Assembly (NCBI GenBank): GCA_023150805.1
Contig: JAKLKF010000026.1
Coordinates: 1 to 64,000, forward strand
Source of the DNA: Myxococcota bacterium
Lineage (GTDB): Bacteria; Myxococcota_A; UBA796; UBA2385
Direction: 5' to 3'
Length of the DNA: 64,000 nucleotides
Positions 62,244-64,000 of the stretch are shown one piece after another. The position numbers and the translations under genes are program-made. Under the pieces are notes generated by a model. It made no database searches. It was given only the letters and a program-made list of their open reading frames with translations, and was not told the origin of the DNA. Every line of letters starts with the position of its first letter. Within the stretch, counting starts at the first letter, position 1.

Positions 62244-64000
62244 CGGGCGCGGCGCTGGCCCTGCTGGCCCTGGCTTGCAGCCCGAACCCGGCTCAGCAGA
62301 CCCCCGGCGCCGCCCGCGCCACCTTCGCCACCTTCCCCAGCGTGCACCTGCTGGACGACCAGGGGAACCTGGACATCCCCTCCGACCAGGTACCGACGGT
62401 CGAGGGCGGCCTGCCCTGGCCCTCGGAGCGGCTGACCTGGCGCGCCGGCTTCAGCCCGGTCCAGACCGCCGTCATCGATCCCGAGGTGGCCCTGGACGGC
62501 GACAGCCTGCCCGCGACCGACCTGCTGGGGGTCACCGGCGCGGTCGAGGCCGACAGCGTGCAGGTCTGGGACCTGACGGCCGGACTACGGGTGCCGGCGA
62601 TGGCCGAGCTGGACGCCTGGTGCGCCACCCTGCCCGAGGACCAGGAAGACGAGGCCTGCCAGGTCGAGGTCCCGCGGCTGCTGGTCCGCCCGCTGCAGCC
62701 CGTGGCGGACGGGCACCGGGTCGCCGTGGTGGTGACGACGGCCGTGCGGGACGCCGAGGGCCAGCCCTGGCAGGGGCCGGCCTGGTGGCGGGACCTGCGG
62801 GCCGGGCGGCCCCACGCCGAGCTGGAACGCTGGCAGGATCACTATGACGACCTGGTCGAAGACCTGGCGGCCCTGGGCCTGGACGAGCCCGCCCTGGCCT
62901 TCGACTACCCGGTGGCCGACGGCTCGGTGGCCACCCGCGCCGTGGCGAGCCAGGCCGAGGTCCCCACCGGCCTCACCTGGACCCGCAGCGCCGAGGCCGA
63001 CCTGGGCGACTCCCTGCCCCCCCGCACCTGGAAGCAGGCCGAGGGGACCTTCCTGGCCAACGACTGGCTGGTCGAGGACACGCAGTTCGCGCTGCTCGAC
63101 GGCGTGCCGCAGCTCCAGGGCCAGGTCGAGGTCGACCTGTACGTCCACCTGCCGGCCAGCGTGGCCACGGCGCCCGATGGCAGCGCTCCCGTCTGGATCC
63201 TGGGCCACGGCATCTTCAGCGAGCCCGACGACTACCTGGGCCAGGACGACGACCCCTCCGGCGTGCTGGAGCTGGCGGACCGCGCGGGCGCCATCGTCGT
63301 CGCCACGACCTGGCGCGGGCTTACGGCCGACGACCTGCTGACCGCCGTGAACGTCGGCAACGACCTCTCCCGCTTCCCCGAGCTGACCGACAAGCTGGCC
63401 CAGGGCGTGGCCAACACCGTCGCCCTGCGCCGGCTGGTCACCGAGGGGGGGCTGCTGGACGACCCCCTCTTCCAGGGCAAGGCCGACCCCAGCACCCTGC
63501 GCTACTACGGCATCTCCCTGGGCGGCATCGAGGGCGCGGTGCTGCTGGCGCTGGACCCGGCGATCCCCCACGGCGTGCTGCACGTCGGCGGCAGCACCTG
63601 GTCGACCATGCTGGAGCGCAGCAGCAACTGGCCGGTCTTCGAGGACCTGGTCGCCTACGGGCACGACAGCCCCGCCGACCGCCAGCTGCTGTACGCCTTG
63701 ACCCAGCTCTTCTGGGACCAGGTGGACCCCGCCAGCTACGTCGACGAGCTGACCGGGCGCAGCGTGCTCTGGCAGGAGAGCATCGGCGACGAGCAGGTCC
63801 CCAACCTGACGACCGAGAGCCTGGCCCGCGGGGTGGGTGCCACCCTGCTGGCCCCGTCCGTGTCCCCTGTCCACGGCCTGGACAGCGCCGAGGGCCCCTT
63901 CCGTGGCCCTGCCCTGGTCCAGTTCGACCCGCAGGTGGGCGTGCCGCCGGACCAGAACCGGCCCGCCGAGGTCAGCGGGGCCCACGCTGCGCCGCGGCTG
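62240..64000 (+). CDS. Alpha/beta-hydrolase-fold lipoprotein (3' truncated by the window)
   Basis: 587 residues are visible from GTG 62240, with no stop before the right edge. MTGAALALLALAC gives a lipobox. Residues 30-300 are beta-rich (TWRAGFSPVQTAVIDPEVAL, LVRPLQPVADGHRVAVVVTT), an N-terminal surface domain. The hydrolase core follows: VWILGHGIFSEPDDYLG (oxyanion-hole HG), TWRGL, and YYGISLGGIEGAVL with nucleophile Ser426 in G-I-S-L-G-G. The Asp/His of the triad are probably downstream and not all visible. Likely an exported esterase or lipase-like enzyme. Substrate unknown. Confidence 0.82.
   Translation, partial: MTGAALALLALACSPNPAQQTPGAARATFATFPSVHLLDDQGNLDIPSDQVPTVEGGLPWPSERLTWRAGFSPVQTAVIDPEVALDGDSLPATDLLGVTGAVEADSVQVWDLTAGLRVPAMAELDAWCATLPEDQEDEACQVEVPRLLVRPLQPVADGHRVAVVVTTAVRDAEGQPWQGPAWWRDLRAGRPHAELERWQDHYDDLVEDLAALGLDEPALAFDYPVADGSVATRAVASQAEVPTGLTWTRSAEADLGDSLPPRTWKQAEGTFLANDWLVEDTQFALLDGVPQLQGQVEVDLYVHLPASVATAPDGSAPVWILGHGIFSEPDDYLGQDDDPSGVLELADRAGAIVVATTWRGLTADDLLTAVNVGNDLSRFPELTDKLAQGVANTVALRRLVTEGGLLDDPLFQGKADPSTLRYYGISLGGIEGAVLLALDPAIPHGVLHVGGSTWSTMLERSSNWPVFEDLVAYGHDSPADRQLLYALTQLFWDQVDPASYVDELTGRSVLWQESIGDEQVPNLTTESLARGVGATLLAPSVSPVHGLDSAEGPFRGPALVQFDPQVGVPPDQNRPAEVSGAHAAPRL

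Overview
The window is very GC-rich DNA (estimated by eye at 70% or more) packed with genes on both strands. Neighbouring genes repeatedly share ATGA, GTGA or TGATG stop/start overlaps, and GTG and TTG starts are common. Secreted proteins with MopE-type DCDG repeats, a MYXO-CTERM-like sorting tail (58550-58706), many short-signal lipoproteins, a VWA/lamin-tail lipoprotein and a Ser/Thr kinase together point to an uncultured member of the Myxococcota. No rRNA, tRNA, CRISPR array, integrase or transposase was found.

Layout. 1-8793: end of an unknown membrane protein, a PLP aminotransferase, an OmpA-family protein, psd and lgt for envelope lipid and lipoprotein synthesis, a small lipoprotein, an SDR, and two coupled GTPase-like genes with altered G motifs. 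8771-20524 (minus): nine genes, eight of them multiheme c-type cytochromes, carrying 62 haem-binding motifs in total, plus one outer-membrane beta-barrel. 20732-26112: alaS, a GFA-family protein, two lipoproteins and a crotonase. 26198-28723: a small lipoprotein and a 706-residue unknown. 28763-37191 (minus): TlpA-like lipoprotein, polytopic membrane protein, lipoprotein, Ser/Thr kinase, OmpA-like, FecR-like and barrel proteins, in order of transcription. 37602-43508: nuoJKLMN. 43569-49597: surface lipoproteins, including a VWA domain that appears to host a permuted lamin-tail domain. 50064-52868: a Ski2-like helicase whose 3' end is frameshifted by a 29-bp duplication and a lost base. 52760-54225 (minus): four tiny-overlap genes in DNA of visibly lower GC. 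54493-58706: two MopE-repeat proteins. 58734-64000: GYF_2/SH3-like membrane protein, flavodoxin-like protein, N-formylglutamate amidohydrolase, a lipoprotein and a truncated alpha/beta hydrolase.

The strongest candidate for an undescribed system is 8771-20524. A quinol-type cytochrome b fused to 11 c-haem sites (11367-14426) could pass electrons from the membrane pool to soluble multihaem carriers (7-12 haems). A Cys-free barrel (16297-17598), flanked by multihaem lipoproteins (8 and 10 haems), could carry them across the outer membrane. This is the logic of porin-cytochrome conduits and CbcL-type quinone oxidoreductases, but the gene content (NHL-propeller tetrahaem, carboxypeptidase-regulatory octahaem, C-terminal haems after cytochrome b) is not one I recognise. 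Electron direction and partners are inference. Complex I here is only the membrane arm; the remaining nuo genes must lie elsewhere.
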